Shown here: positions 42,853-51,388 of the stretch, piece after piece
Position numbering within the stretch: the first letter of the stretch is position 1
Layout: every line of letters begins with the position of its first letter
NCBI RefSeq assembly: GCF_000019725.1
Contig: NC_010505.1
Coordinates: forward strand, 1 to 64,000
Origin: Methylobacterium radiotolerans JCM 2831
GTDB lineage: Bacteria; Pseudomonadota; Alphaproteobacteria; Rhizobiales; Beijerinckiaceae
Reading direction: 5' to 3'
DNA: 64,000 bases
Made by a program: the position numbers and the translations under genes
The notes under the pieces: generated by a model
Databases searched by the model: none
What the model saw: only the letters and a program-made list of their open reading frames with translations
Told to the model about the DNA's origin: nothing

Positions 42853-42876
42853 GACCGGGCGGTCTGCCGCCCGGTC
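42853..42876 (+). repeat. hairpin between gltB and gltD
   Basis: GACCGGGCGG (42853-42862) and CCGCCCGGTC (42867-42876) form a perfect 10-bp stem with a TCTG loop, 12 bp after the gltB stop. Lacking a U-run, it probably stabilises the gltB 3' end or sets a lower gltD level rather than fully terminating. Confidence 0.65.
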
Positions 42877-42942
42877 ACGCACTGACACGAGACGACGACG
42901 CGGGCAGCGCAGTCAGAGACTGGCCGGCCCAGGGGCTGACCA

Positions 42943-44376
42943 ATGGGCAAGATCACAGGCTTCCTCGAGTTCGACCGGCAGGAGCAGAAGTACCAGCTCG
43001 CTGCCGACCGGGTCCGGCACTTCCGCGAGTTCACGCTGCCGCTCGATGAGCACGACCTGACGAAACAGGCCGCCCGCTGCATGGATTGCGGCATCCCGTT
43101 CTGCCACGGGCCGACGGGCTGCCCGGTCCACAACCAGATCCCGGACTGGAACGACCTCGTGTTCCAGTCGGATTGGGAGGAGGCGTCCCGCAACCTCCAC
43201 TCCACGAACAATTTCCCGGAGTTTACCGGCCGCGTCTGCCCCGCGCCCTGCGAGGAGGCCTGCACGCTGAACCTCGAGAACCAGCCGGTCGCCATCAAGA
43301 CGATCGAGCAGGCGATCGCCGACCGGGCGTGGAATATGGGCTGGGTGAAGCCCGAGCCGGCGCAGGCCCGCACCGGCAAGCGCGTCGCGATCGTGGGCTC
43401 CGGCCCCGCCGGGATGGCGGCGGCCCAGCAGCTCGCCCGTGCCGGGCACGACGTCCACGTGTTCGAGCGCGAGCCGAAGGCGGGCGGCCTGCTCCGCTAC
43501 GGCATCCCGGACTTCAAGATGGAGAAGCGCCACATCGACCGGCGCGTGCGCCAGATGGAGGCCGAGGGCGTCGTCTTCCACTACAACCAGAACATCGGCG
43601 TGACGAAGTCGGTGGACGAGCTCAAGGCCGAGTTCGACGCCGTGATGTTCTGCGGCGGCGCCGAGGATCCCCGCAACCCGCAGCTGCCCGGCCAGGACCT
43701 CGAGGGCGTGCACTACGCGATGCCCTACCTCGTCCAGTCCAATCGGCGCGTGAGCGCCGAGCCGATGCGCGGCAACGGCGAGCAGCCGATCCTGGCCTCG
43801 GGCAAGAACGTGGTCGTCATCGGCGGCGGCGACACCGCCTCCGACTGCGTCGGCACCGCCTTCCGCCAGGGGGCGCTGTCGGTGACGCAGCTCGACATCC
43901 GCCCGCGCCCGCCCGAGCGGGAGGACAAACTCACCGTATGGCCCTACTGGCCGACCAAGATGCGGACCTCGTCGAGCCAGGCCGAGGGTGCGGAGCGCGA
44001 GTTCCAGGCCGCGACCCTGCGGCTCGAGGGCAACAAGAAGGGCCAGCTCACCGGCGTAGTCTGCGCCCGGGTCGATGCCAAGCGCCAGCCGATCGCCGGG
44101 ACAGAGTTTGTGCTGCCCGCCGACCTCGTCTTCATGGCGATCGGCTTCGCCGGCTCGGTGCAGAAGGGGCTCCTCGAGCAATCCGGGATCGGCGTCAGCA
44201 AGCGCGGCAATGTCGAGGCGAACGAGGAGGACTACCGCACCTCGGACGCGAAGATTTGGGCCGCGGGCGATATGCGGCGCGGCCAGTCCCTGGTGGTCTG
44301 GGCGATCCGCGAGGGACGTCAGGCGGCGCGCGCCATCGACGAGACCCTGATGGGCGCCAGCGTCCTGCCGCGCTGA
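42943..44376 (+). CDS. gltD: glutamate synthase (NADPH) small subunit
   Basis: Flavoprotein that oxidises NADPH and passes electrons to GltB. The 477 residues hold an N-terminal iron-sulfur region (CMDCGIPFCHGPTGCPVHNQ; GRVCPAPCEEACTLNL). An FAD-binding fold (VAIVGSGPAGMAAAQQLARAG) and an NADPH-binding fold (VVVIGGGDTASDCVGTA) follow. The C-terminal GDMRRGQSLVVWAI closes the FAD site. It is cotranscribed with gltB, separated by 102 bp including a hairpin. It ends 24 bp from the convergent DUF459 gene. Confidence 0.98.
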   Translation: MGKITGFLEFDRQEQKYQLAADRVRHFREFTLPLDEHDLTKQAARCMDCGIPFCHGPTGCPVHNQIPDWNDLVFQSDWEEASRNLHSTNNFPEFTGRVCPAPCEEACTLNLENQPVAIKTIEQAIADRAWNMGWVKPEPAQARTGKRVAIVGSGPAGMAAAQQLARAGHDVHVFEREPKAGGLLRYGIPDFKMEKRHIDRRVRQMEAEGVVFHYNQNIGVTKSVDELKAEFDAVMFCGGAEDPRNPQLPGQDLEGVHYAMPYLVQSNRRVSAEPMRGNGEQPILASGKNVVVIGGGDTASDCVGTAFRQGALSVTQLDIRPRPPEREDKLTVWPYWPTKMRTSSSQAEGAEREFQAATLRLEGNKKGQLTGVVCARVDAKRQPIAGTEFVLPADLVFMAIGFAGSVQKGLLEQSGIGVSKRGNVEANEEDYRTSDAKIWAAGDMRRGQSLVVWAIREGRQAARAIDETLMGASVLPR

Positions 44377-44400
44377 GGGCGCACGGAGGATCCACCCGGC

Positions 44401-45831
44401 TTAGCCGGGCGGCCAGCGGAAATCGTCGGCGCGGCCGGGCTGCGGCATCGGTGCGTTGCCGCGCAGCAGCGTCCGCTCCACGGTCCCGGAATTGTCGGGG
44501 TCGCGCGGCCGTCCGTTGAGCAGCGCGCCGCCGGGCGACACCTCGCTCCGGCTCAGCGGCACCACGGGGCCGGCCGCGGGCTTCACCGGAAGCGCCGGCA
44601 CGCCGGGCGGCTCGGGCAGGCTCGGCAGCATCGCGGTGATCTGACGATCGATCGCCGCGGTGTCGGTGGCCGGCGCGGTGCCGTCGAGGCTGGGCCCGGG
44701 GGTCGAGGACGGCGCGGTCGGCGCCACGGTCGCGGTCGGCGACGGCTCGGTCGTGCCCGGCACCGCGCCCATCAGCCGCTTCAGCTCGACATCGGCGAAG
44801 TGGGCGAGCTTCCGGTCGCCCGCTTTGGTGAAATGCACGCCGTCCGCGGTGCGGAGCTTGGCGATCTGGCCCTCCGGATCCGGGCCCGACGCGGCGTACC
44901 GGTCCCGGTCGTCGACGAAGCCCGGCCAGATGTCGACGTAGGTCCCGCCGGCCTTGCCGACGGTGTCGCGGACAATGTCGTTCAGGGACGCGAGATCCCG
45001 GCTGAGCGTCTCGCTCTGGACGGGCGGCAACCCGACCCAGATCAGCGGGATCTTGCGGTCGGTGAAGACCTTCACGAGCGCCTCCACCCGCGCGCGGTAG
45101 AGCGCGCGCCAGCGGTCCGTGAGAGGCTCGGCCGTCTCGTCGCCCTCGCGGATCGGCTGTCGGTCGTTCGCGCCCATCATCACCAGGGCGTAGCGCACCT
45201 TCCCGTTGCTCTGGAGGTAGTCTTGCGCGACCTTCGGCCAGTCGACGACGTCCTTGCGCACCAGACCGCTGTCGCCCTTCGCGCGGTCGATCACGGCGAC
45301 GTCGGCATTGTCCTCGAACACGTCGTCGAGGCCCTTGGCGAGGTGGTCGGCCAGGGAATCGCCGAAGACGGCGATCTGGACGTTCGGCTCGGTCTTGGCG
45401 ACCGCGGGTTTCGGCGGCGTCGGTGCCCGGGCCGGACGGACCCGCCGTTTCACCGCGGGGGCCGGTCGCTGCGCCTCGCCGGTCGCGTAGGGATTGCGCT
45501 GGCGCGGCGCCCGGTAGGTGCGCTCCGGCTGCGGCGCCACCGGCTGCGGCCTGTCCTCCCAGGGCCAGTAGAACTGGCGCGGCGCCTCCTGCTGCGGCGC
45601 GTAACGGGGCTGACGCCCGTACGTCCCGTCGTCGCGGTAATAGGCGTCCCGCGGCCGCCGACGCGGCGGTGCCTCGTAGTAGGTGCCGCCCTGCTGCTGC
45701 TGGTAACTGTCGCCCCATTGCGCGCGGGCCGGACCGCCGATGGCCGCCAGCCCCGCCAGCCCCAGCAGGGCTGCGAGCCCGAGGAGCAGCGGACGCTCCG
45801 AGTGACGCCGACGAGCGAGGACCATGCGCAT
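44401..45831 (-). CDS. DUF459-family SGNH hydrolase-like periplasmic protein
   Basis: A predicted exported protein of about 476 residues from ATG 45831 (MRMVLARRRHSERP), with a signal peptide (LLLGLAALLGLAGLAAIGGPARA). A Tyr/Gln/Arg/Pro-rich low-complexity segment spans about 40-135. The SGNH domain is at about 150-360: block I FGDSLADHLAKGL, ALVMMGANDRQPI, IWVGLPPVQS, and DGVHFTKAGDRKLAHFA with the presumed Asp/His. The tail is Pro-rich. DUF459 proteins are widespread in Rhizobiales and may modify cell-wall or exopolysaccharide acyl groups. The neighbouring MltB-type transglycosylase fits an envelope role. ATG 45894 is a less likely start. Confidence 0.8.
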   Translation of the reverse strand: MRMVLARRRHSERPLLLGLAALLGLAGLAAIGGPARAQWGDSYQQQQGGTYYEAPPRRRPRDAYYRDDGTYGRQPRYAPQQEAPRQFYWPWEDRPQPVAPQPERTYRAPRQRNPYATGEAQRPAPAVKRRVRPARAPTPPKPAVAKTEPNVQIAVFGDSLADHLAKGLDDVFEDNADVAVIDRAKGDSGLVRKDVVDWPKVAQDYLQSNGKVRYALVMMGANDRQPIREGDETAEPLTDRWRALYRARVEALVKVFTDRKIPLIWVGLPPVQSETLSRDLASLNDIVRDTVGKAGGTYVDIWPGFVDDRDRYAASGPDPEGQIAKLRTADGVHFTKAGDRKLAHFADVELKRLMGAVPGTTEPSPTATVAPTAPSSTPGPSLDGTAPATDTAAIDRQITAMLPSLPEPPGVPALPVKPAAGPVVPLSRSEVSPGGALLNGRPRDPDNSGTVERTLLRGNAPMPQPGRADDFRWPPG

Positions 45832-45918
45832 TCCGTACGCTTCACGCCGAACCGGACCCGTTCGGAACGCGGCCACTATAGGCGGAAGCAGCACGCGGGT
45901 CTAAACCTCTCGACGGGC

Positions 45919-47109
45919 TCAGCGTCGCGGTGCCGCCTTGCCGGTGACGCGGTCGAGCAGGGCCGGCGTGGCGTAGCCGTCGGCCGGCAATCCGGCGCTG
46001 ATCTGGTAGCGCCGCACCGCCTCGCGCAGCTTCGGGCCGGCCCGTCCATCCGTCGGCCCGTCGTAGAAGCCGGCCGCCGCGAGGCCGGTTTGCAGGGCGC
46101 GGAGGCCCGGCCCGTCGAGGCGGGCGCCGGCGGCTGGCCAAGGCGCGGCCAGCGGCGGACCGCCGGCGAGTCGGTCTGCGAGGTGTCCCACCGCCAGCGC
46201 GTAGGAATCCGAGGTGTTGTAGCCTCGGATCACCTCGAAATTGTCGGTGATCAGGAAGACCGGCGCCCCCAGGCCACCGGGCAGGAACAGGCTGGCACGT
46301 CCGGTCCCCGGCAGCGGCTTCCCGTCGGTGCGGCGAACGCCTCGCTCGGCGAAGCTGCCGAGATCGCCCGCGTAGCGGTTCAGGTCGAAGTCCTTCGGCA
46401 GGAGCACCTCGTAGCCCCAAGAGAGCGCCGGATTCCAGCCGAGATCCTTGAGGTAGGCCGCGATCGATGCCAGCGAGTCCGGCTCGCTGGTCCAGATGTC
46501 GCGGCGTCCGTCGCCGTCGAAGTCGACCGCGTGGGCCAGGTAGGTTGAGGGCAGGAACTGCACCTGACCCATCGCGCCGGCCCAGCTGCCGCTCATCCGG
46601 TCCGGCGCGATGTCGCCGCGCTGCAGGATCGTGAGCGCGGCCAGGAGCTCGTCGCGGAACAGGCCGCCGCGGTGCCGCGCCTCGGCGAGCGTCGCCAGCG
46701 CCCGGACCGTCGGAACGCTGCCCGCGCTCGCTCCGAAGTCCGATTCGACGCCCCAGAACGCCATCGCCATCCGCCCCGGAACGCCGTAGCGGCCCTCGAT
46801 TGCCGTCAGGGTCGACGCGAGGGCCGCCGCACGGGCGCGTCCGCGCGCGATGCGGCCGGCCGAGACCGCGCCGACGAGGTACTCCCAGACCGGCCGGACG
46901 AACTCGCTCTGGCGGCGGGTGCGCGCCAGAATGCCGGCATCGGGTCCCGTGATCCCGCGAAACGCCGCGTCGAAAGTCGCCGCGGTGACACCCCGCGCCG
47001 CCGCGTCCGGACGCAGGGCCTCGATGAACGCCCGGAAGGCGTCCTCGGCGCGGGCCTCCCCGGTGGCGAGGGACGCCGCCGCGGCCAGAAACCATCGGCG
47101 GGAGAGCAT
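45919..47109 (-). CDS. lytic murein transglycosylase, MltB type
   Basis: Cleaves peptidoglycan glycan strands, forming 1,6-anhydro-muramoyl ends. The 396-residue protein has a signal peptide (RRWFLAAAASLATGEARAED). The catalytic domain contains the conserved Glu in AMAFWGVESDFGASAG, LAALTILQRGD, and AMGQVQFLPSTYLAHAVDFDGDGRRDIW. A C-terminal peptidoglycan-binding domain spans about 325-390 (LRALQTGLAAAGFYDGPTDGRAG). There is no lipobox, so it is soluble or loosely attached. It is 4 bp from the galE stop on the same strand, suggesting cotranscription with galE. Confidence 0.93.
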   Translation of the reverse strand: MLSRRWFLAAAASLATGEARAEDAFRAFIEALRPDAAARGVTAATFDAAFRGITGPDAGILARTRRQSEFVRPVWEYLVGAVSAGRIARGRARAAALASTLTAIEGRYGVPGRMAMAFWGVESDFGASAGSVPTVRALATLAEARHRGGLFRDELLAALTILQRGDIAPDRMSGSWAGAMGQVQFLPSTYLAHAVDFDGDGRRDIWTSEPDSLASIAAYLKDLGWNPALSWGYEVLLPKDFDLNRYAGDLGSFAERGVRRTDGKPLPGTGRASLFLPGGLGAPVFLITDNFEVIRGYNTSDSYALAVGHLADRLAGGPPLAAPWPAAGARLDGPGLRALQTGLAAAGFYDGPTDGRAGPKLREAVRRYQISAGLPADGYATPALLDRVTGKAAPRR

Positions 47110-47113
47110 CCGG

Positions 47114-48106
47114 TCAGATCCGATTGCGCTTCTCCAGGCGCTGTTCCCAGGCGAGCGCCTGGTCGACGATGGCGTCGAGGTCGTCGTGCCGGGGCTGCCA
47201 CCCCAGGCGCTCGCGGATGCGCGCCGCCTCGGCGACGATCTGGGCCGGATCGCCGGCTCGGCGCGGGCACAGGCGCACCTCGAAATCGCGGCCGGAGATC
47301 CGCTTCACGACCTCGACCACCTCGAGCACCGAGTAGCCGCGCCCGTAGCCGCAGTTCAGCGTCAGGCTCTCGCCGCCGGAGCGCAGGTGGTCGAGGGCGA
47401 GGCGATGCGCCTCGGCGAGGTCCGACACCTGGATGTAGTCGCGCAGGCACGACCCGTCCGGGGTCGGGTAGTCGGTCCCGAAGACGTCGAGCCGGGCGCG
47501 CTGTCCGAGCGCCGCCTGGGTGGCCACCTTGATGAGGTGTGTGGCATTCGGCGTCGACTGGCCGGACCGCCCCTCCGGATCTGCGCCGGCGACGTTGAAG
47601 TAGCGCAGGACCACGTAGGAGAAGCCGTGCGCCGCGGCGGCGTCGGCGATCATCCACTCGCTCATCAGCTTCGAGCGGCCGTAGGGGTTGATCGGGTTGA
47701 GCGGCAGATCCTCGGGAACCGGCGTGACGTCGGGCTCGCCGTAGACGGCCGCGGTCGAGGAGAAGATCACGTGCTTGACGCCGGCGCGTACCGCGGCCTC
47801 GATCAGCGAGCGGGTCTTCACCGTGTTGGCCAGGTAGTAGCCCAGGGGATCGGCTACGGAATCGGGCACGACGATCTTGGCGGCGAAATGGGCCAGGGCG
47901 TCGATGCGGTGCTGGAGGATCGTCTGCGTCACGAGGGCTTGGTCGGCCACGTCGCCGACGACGAGCTTCACGCCCTCCGGGACCGCCCAGTCGAAACCGG
48001 TGGACAGATCGTCCAGGACGACGACCTCCTCATGGCCGGCGTCGAGGAGCGCCAGCACCATGTGGCTGCCGATGTAGCCGGCACCACCCGTCACCAGAAC
48101 CGCCAT
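47114..48106 (-). CDS. galE: UDP-glucose 4-epimerase
   Basis: Interconverts UDP-glucose and UDP-galactose. The 330-residue short-chain dehydrogenase-like enzyme from ATG 48106 starts MAVLVTGGAGYIGSHMVLALL. It has the catalytic Ser/Thr region (IFSSTAAVYGEP) and Tyr-x3-Lys in YGRSKLMSE, then VVLRYFNVAGADPEG and RDYIQVSDLAEAH. It is divergent from galU across 171 bp; the two together supply UDP-glucose and UDP-galactose for surface polysaccharides. The mltB-type gene follows after 4 bp. Confidence 0.96.
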   Translation of the reverse strand: MAVLVTGGAGYIGSHMVLALLDAGHEEVVVLDDLSTGFDWAVPEGVKLVVGDVADQALVTQTILQHRIDALAHFAAKIVVPDSVADPLGYYLANTVKTRSLIEAAVRAGVKHVIFSSTAAVYGEPDVTPVPEDLPLNPINPYGRSKLMSEWMIADAAAAHGFSYVVLRYFNVAGADPEGRSGQSTPNATHLIKVATQAALGQRARLDVFGTDYPTPDGSCLRDYIQVSDLAEAHRLALDHLRSGGESLTLNCGYGRGYSVLEVVEVVKRISGRDFEVRLCPRRAGDPAQIVAEAARIRERLGWQPRHDDLDAIVDQALAWEQRLEKRNRI

Positions 48107-48277
48107 CTCACCCCCTCTGCCCCCACCCCGGCACCGGCATACGCTTTTGCAGACGGGAAATTTACGCCCCGCCACCTCATACTATCGACGTACATGCTTG
48201 CAACGGCTCGCGTTAAGCTATCTCACTGACCGCACAGCTGACCACGTCGTTCCATCCAGTTCCGGGGTTACCGCTCG

Positions 48278-49147
48278 ATGAAACCGATCCGCAAGGCCGT
48301 CCTCCCCGTCGCGGGCCTCGGCACGCGCTTCCTGCCCGCCACCAAGGCGGTCCCGAAGGAGATGCTCACGGTCGTCGACCGGCCGGTGGTGCAGCACGTC
48401 GTCGACGAGGCCCGCGCGGCGGGGATCGAGCACTTCATATTCGTCACTGGCCGCGGCAAGGCGGTCATCGAGGACCACTTCGACATCGCGTTCGAACTGG
48501 ACCACACCCTGCAGGAGCGGGGGAAGACGGCCGCCTATGAGGAGCTCAAGAAGGACCTGCCGAAGGCCGGCCAGACCAGCTTCACCCGCCAGCAGGCGCC
48601 GCTCGGCCTCGGCCACGCGGTGTGGTGTGCCCGCGAGATCGTCGGCGACGAGCCGTTCGCGGTGCTGCTCCCCGACATGCTGAGCCGCGGCTGCATGCAG
48701 CAGATGCTGGCCGCCTACGATCGCCACGGCGGCAACATCATCGCGGTCGAGGAGGTGGCTCCCGAGGAGACGCACCAGTACGGCATCGTCAGCGTCGGCG
48801 AGACCTACGGCCAGTCGTTCCAGATCACCGGGATGGTCGAGAAGCCCAAGCAGGGCACGGCACCGTCGAACTTCATCATTTCCGGGCGCTACATCCTGCA
48901 GCCCGAGATCTTCGGGATCCTGGAGCACGGCAAGAAGGGCGCGGGCGGCGAGATCCAGCTCACCGACGCCATGATCGACCTGATGGCGACGCAGGCGTTC
49001 TTCGGCATGCGCTACGAGGGCCGGACCTACGACACCGGCTCGAAGCTCGGCTTCCTCACGGCGAACCTCGCCTACGCCCTGAAGCGGAACGATCTCGCGG
49101 GTCCCCTGCGGGCCGAGATCGAGAAGCTGCTGAAGCATCACGGCTGA
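48278..49147 (+). CDS. galU: UTP-glucose-1-phosphate uridylyltransferase
   Basis: Forms UDP-glucose from UTP and glucose-1-phosphate. The 289-residue protein has the nucleotidyltransferase signature [20 protein letters not shown] at residues 8-27, followed by EM. Later come [44 protein letters not shown], and the C-terminal [17 protein letters not shown]. Length is typical. It is divergent from galE, and a strong hairpin 75 bp downstream may end the transcript. Confidence 0.97.
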   Translation: MKPIRKAVLPVAGLGTRFLPATKAVPKEMLTVVDRPVVQHVVDEARAAGIEHFIFVTGRGKAVIEDHFDIAFELDHTLQERGKTAAYEELKKDLPKAGQTSFTRQQAPLGLGHAVWCAREIVGDEPFAVLLPDMLSRGCMQQMLAAYDRHGGNIIAVEEVAPEETHQYGIVSVGETYGQSFQITGMVEKPKQGTAPSNFIISGRYILQPEIFGILEHGKKGAGGEIQLTDAMIDLMATQAFFGMRYEGRTYDTGSKLGFLTANLAYALKRNDLAGPLRAEIEKLLKHHG

Positions 49148-49221
49148 TCGGCACGCCGGGCGCAGGTCCGACGATTGCGGGCCTGCCGCCGGCACGTTCC
49201 GGCGACAGCTCCGACGGTTCG

Positions 49222-49255
49222 GAACCCCGGTCGCCGGCCGCGGCGGTCAGGGTTC
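49222..49255 (+). terminator. hairpin downstream of galU
   Basis: GAACCC (49222-49227) with GGGTTC (49250-49255) and CGCCG (49232-49236) with CGGCG (49241-49245) build a two-step stem around a GCCG loop, 75 bp after the galU stop. Only two Ts follow, so termination may be partial. Confidence 0.5.
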
Positions 49256-49392
49256 TTCACTATCGATCGAAAGATCAGCCCGCTCTTCGCGGCGTTGGGG
49301 GCGACGCTCACGGCGAACGCGGTTCAGGTATGCGCGCAGTGCGGCCGGTCCGGACGTTTTGCGCTTGCTTCTTGTGCGGCGCACTTTAATTT

Positions 49393-49489
49393 GTGCGTTG
49401 CGAGATCGCGATGGCGTCGCGGTCTCGTTGCCCTTCTTGGGCGTTTCCTCCCTAGACTTCGGGCCGCTCCTTCGGGAGTGGCCTTTTTT
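49393..49489 (+). ncRNA. candidate intergenic small RNA
   Basis: The 391-bp stretch between galU and the convergent N-formylglutamate amidohydrolase gene has no gene, but has three stems in a row. They are CGCAC/GTGCG (49380-49384/49393-49397) around an AT-rich loop TTTAATTT, an 11-bp stem 49401-49411/49417-49427 with one G-U pair, and a full intrinsic terminator at 49462-49489. The loop's TTTAAT (49385-49390) could instead be a -10 element, giving a transcript of about 95 bases. galU has its own hairpin upstream, so this terminator probably serves a separate RNA. Boundaries are approximate. Confidence 0.4.
49462..49489 (+). terminator. Rho-independent terminator with UUCG loop
   Basis: GGCCGCTCC (49462-49470), loop TTCG, GGAGTGGCC (49475-49483, one G-U pair), then TTTTTT (49484-49489). 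It is oriented on the plus strand; the minus strand has no U-run. It is one of only two textbook intrinsic terminators I see in the window. Confidence 0.9.
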
Positions 49490-49538
49490 CTGTCCGGTAC
49501 AGCGTCACTCTTCTCTAGGAGCGGGTGGGCCGGGACCG

Positions 49539-50441
49539 CTATTCCGCGGCCATTTGGCGAGGGACCAGCTCGTCGAGCTCCCTGGCGACGTCGGTGATGA
49601 CAGCGCGCAGGGCTTCGACCAGGCCCGGGAATCCGGCCGTCGTCGCGAGGCTGGCCTCGTTCATGTAGAGGCCCCGGTTCACCTCGATCTGGAGCGCGTG
49701 GCGGTCGAGGTTCGGCTCGCCGTAATGCTCCGTGATGAAGCCGCCGGCGTAGGGCTTGTTGCGCACCACGCGGAAACCCCGCGCCCGGAACGCGGCCTCG
49801 AACCCGTCGATCAGGACGGGGGCGCACGCCGTTCCGTAGCGGTCGCCCAGGACTACGTCCGCCTTCATGTCTGGATCGCGGCCCAGGCTCGAGGACGGCA
49901 TCGAGTGGCAGTCGACGAGCATGCAGTGGCCGTGGGTGCGCGCCGTGCGCTGGACCAGTCCGCGCAGCGCGCGGTGATACGGCTTGTACAGATTCTCGAT
50001 CCGGGCGGTCGCCTCGGCGACCGGCAGGCGGCGGGCGTAGATCTCCTGGCCGTCGGCGACGACTCGCGGCACCGTCCCGAGGCCACCGGCGACGCGCATC
50101 GACCGGGTATTGGCGAAGGGTGGAAGACGCCCCTCGAACATGCGCGGGTCCAGCTCGTAGGGCTCGCGGTTCACGTCGAGGAAGGCGCGGGGGAAGTTGG
50201 CACGCAGGAGCGGCGCCCCCAACTCGACGACCGACGCGAACAGGCGCTCGACGTGGGCGTCCTCGGAGCGGCGCAGGGTCAGCGCGTCGAGCCGCGAGGC
50301 CGCGATGAAGTCGGGGGGGTAGACGGCCCCGGAATGACCGGTATTGAAGACGAAAGGCAGGGTGTGCGCCGCGGGCTCGTCGACCGCGAAGGCCGGGGCA
50401 AATCCGAAGGCGTCTGGCTGTACCGGTTCGGTTGCAGTCAT
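49539..50441 (-). CDS. N-formylglutamate amidohydrolase family protein
   Basis: A zinc hydrolase-like protein of 300 residues from ATG 50441. FNTGHSGAVYPPDFI near the N-terminus, DVNREPYELDPRMF, LVDCHSMPSSSLG, and YAGGFITEHYGEPNLDRHALQIEVNRGLYM are characteristic of the family. The classical reaction is hydrolysis of N-formyl-L-glutamate at the end of histidine breakdown. No hut genes are nearby, so the true substrate may be another N-acyl amino acid. In several alphaproteobacteria this gene neighbours cpdR, which lies divergently 206 bp away here. A longer frame to 50576 is rejected as low quality. Confidence 0.88.
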   Translation of the reverse strand: MTATEPVQPDAFGFAPAFAVDEPAAHTLPFVFNTGHSGAVYPPDFIAASRLDALTLRRSEDAHVERLFASVVELGAPLLRANFPRAFLDVNREPYELDPRMFEGRLPPFANTRSMRVAGGLGTVPRVVADGQEIYARRLPVAEATARIENLYKPYHRALRGLVQRTARTHGHCMLVDCHSMPSSSLGRDPDMKADVVLGDRYGTACAPVLIDGFEAAFRARGFRVVRNKPYAGGFITEHYGEPNLDRHALQIEVNRGLYMNEASLATTAGFPGLVEALRAVITDVARELDELVPRQMAAE

Positions 50442-50647
50442 CGGCTGTTGGGCACCCCAGCGGTTGAACGAGGACGGCAGGCGCTCACTGTGGTGCGCGA
50501 ACGATCGCCTGTCCACTCCGCACCGGCGGCTGACGCAGTCGCCCGGGAGACACGCGGCGCCGGCTGCGCGCTCCATCCTAACACCTTGTTTACCATCGCC
50601 TCCCTTTATGGGATCAACTTCTCGACTCGAAGGCTCGGATCCGGCCG

Positions 50648-51004
50648 ATGAAAATCCTGCTGGCGGAAGACGACAACGATATGCGCCGGTTTCTGGCCAA
50701 GGCGCTGCAGAACGCGGGCTATGATGTCCTGTCCTTCGACAACGGCCTCTCCGCCTACAACCGGCTGCGCGAGGAGCCGTTCGAGCTGCTGCTGACCGAT
50801 ATCGTGATGCCCGAGATGGACGGCATCGAGCTGGCCCGCCGCGCCACCGAACTCGATCCCGACATCAAGGTGATGTTCATCACCGGCTTCGCGGCCGTCG
50901 CCCTCAACCCGGATTCGAAGGCCCCGAAGGACGCCAAGGTCCTGTCGAAGCCCTTCCACCTCCGCGACCTCGTGAACGAGGTCGAGAAGCTCCTGGCCGC
51001 CTGA
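50648..51004 (+). CDS. cpdR: CpdR-type single-domain response regulator
   Basis: A 118-residue receiver domain without output domain. Acidic pocket residues are in LLAEDDNDM, the phosphoacceptor is Asp51 in LLLTDIVMPEMDG, and the conserved Thr/Ser region and Lys are in VMFITGFAAVAL and VLSKPFHL. Sequence and context match CpdR. In Caulobacter, unphosphorylated CpdR recruits ClpXP to degrade cell-cycle proteins, and phosphorylation by the CckA-ChpT relay switches this off. The protein ends in Ala-Ala, as Caulobacter CpdR does, where the terminal alanines matter for its own ClpXP-dependent turnover. Confidence 0.93.
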   Translation: MKILLAEDDNDMRRFLAKALQNAGYDVLSFDNGLSAYNRLREEPFELLLTDIVMPEMDGIELARRATELDPDIKVMFITGFAAVALNPDSKAPKDAKVLSKPFHLRDLVNEVEKLLAA

Positions 51005-51038
51005 TCCTGCCCGCGCGTCGCCGACGGCGCGCGCGTTG

Positions 51039-51054
51039 CCCTGTGACCACAGGG
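51039..51054 (+). repeat. hairpin downstream of cpdR
   Basis: CCCTGTG (51039-51045) and CACAGGG (51048-51054) are perfect arms with a two-base spacer, 35 bp after the cpdR stop. A GC-rich palindromic stretch precedes it at about 51011-51034. There is no U-run. Confidence 0.45.
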
Positions 51055-51118
51055 GCATAGGCAAGCCGCGCCCCGCGCTCCTATATGTCGGGCGTTCACG
51101 GGCGGGGCGACGATCGCG

Positions 51119-51388
51119 ATGCAGCCGGTCACAATCTACACCACGGCTTGGTGTCCTTACTGCTCGGCGGCCAAGAGCCTGCTGAAGGAGAAGGGCGCCG
51201 CCTTCCAGGAGATCGACGTCGAGCGCGTTCAGGGCGCCCGGACCGCGATGGTCGAGCGCGCCGGCGGCCGCACCAGCGTTCCCCAGATCTTCATCGGCGC
51301 CACGCATGTCGGCGGCTGCGACGACCTCTACGCCCTGGACCGGGCCGGCAAGCTCGACCCGCTGCTCAAGGACACGGCCGATGCCTGA
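51119..51388 (+). CDS. grxC: glutaredoxin 3
   Basis: Glutathione-dependent disulfide reductase, 89 residues. The dithiol active site is CPYC at residues 12-15 (TTAWCPYCSAAKSLL). The glutathione-binding TSVPQIFIG (cis-Pro) and HVGGCDDLYALD follow. It overlaps the nitrilase-family gene by 8 bp (ATGCCTGA), so the two are translationally coupled. A DUF1178 gene follows that. The grx-amidase-DUF1178 order is commonly conserved in alphaproteobacteria. Confidence 0.96.
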   Translation: MQPVTIYTTAWCPYCSAAKSLLKEKGAAFQEIDVERVQGARTAMVERAGGRTSVPQIFIGATHVGGCDDLYALDRAGKLDPLLKDTADA

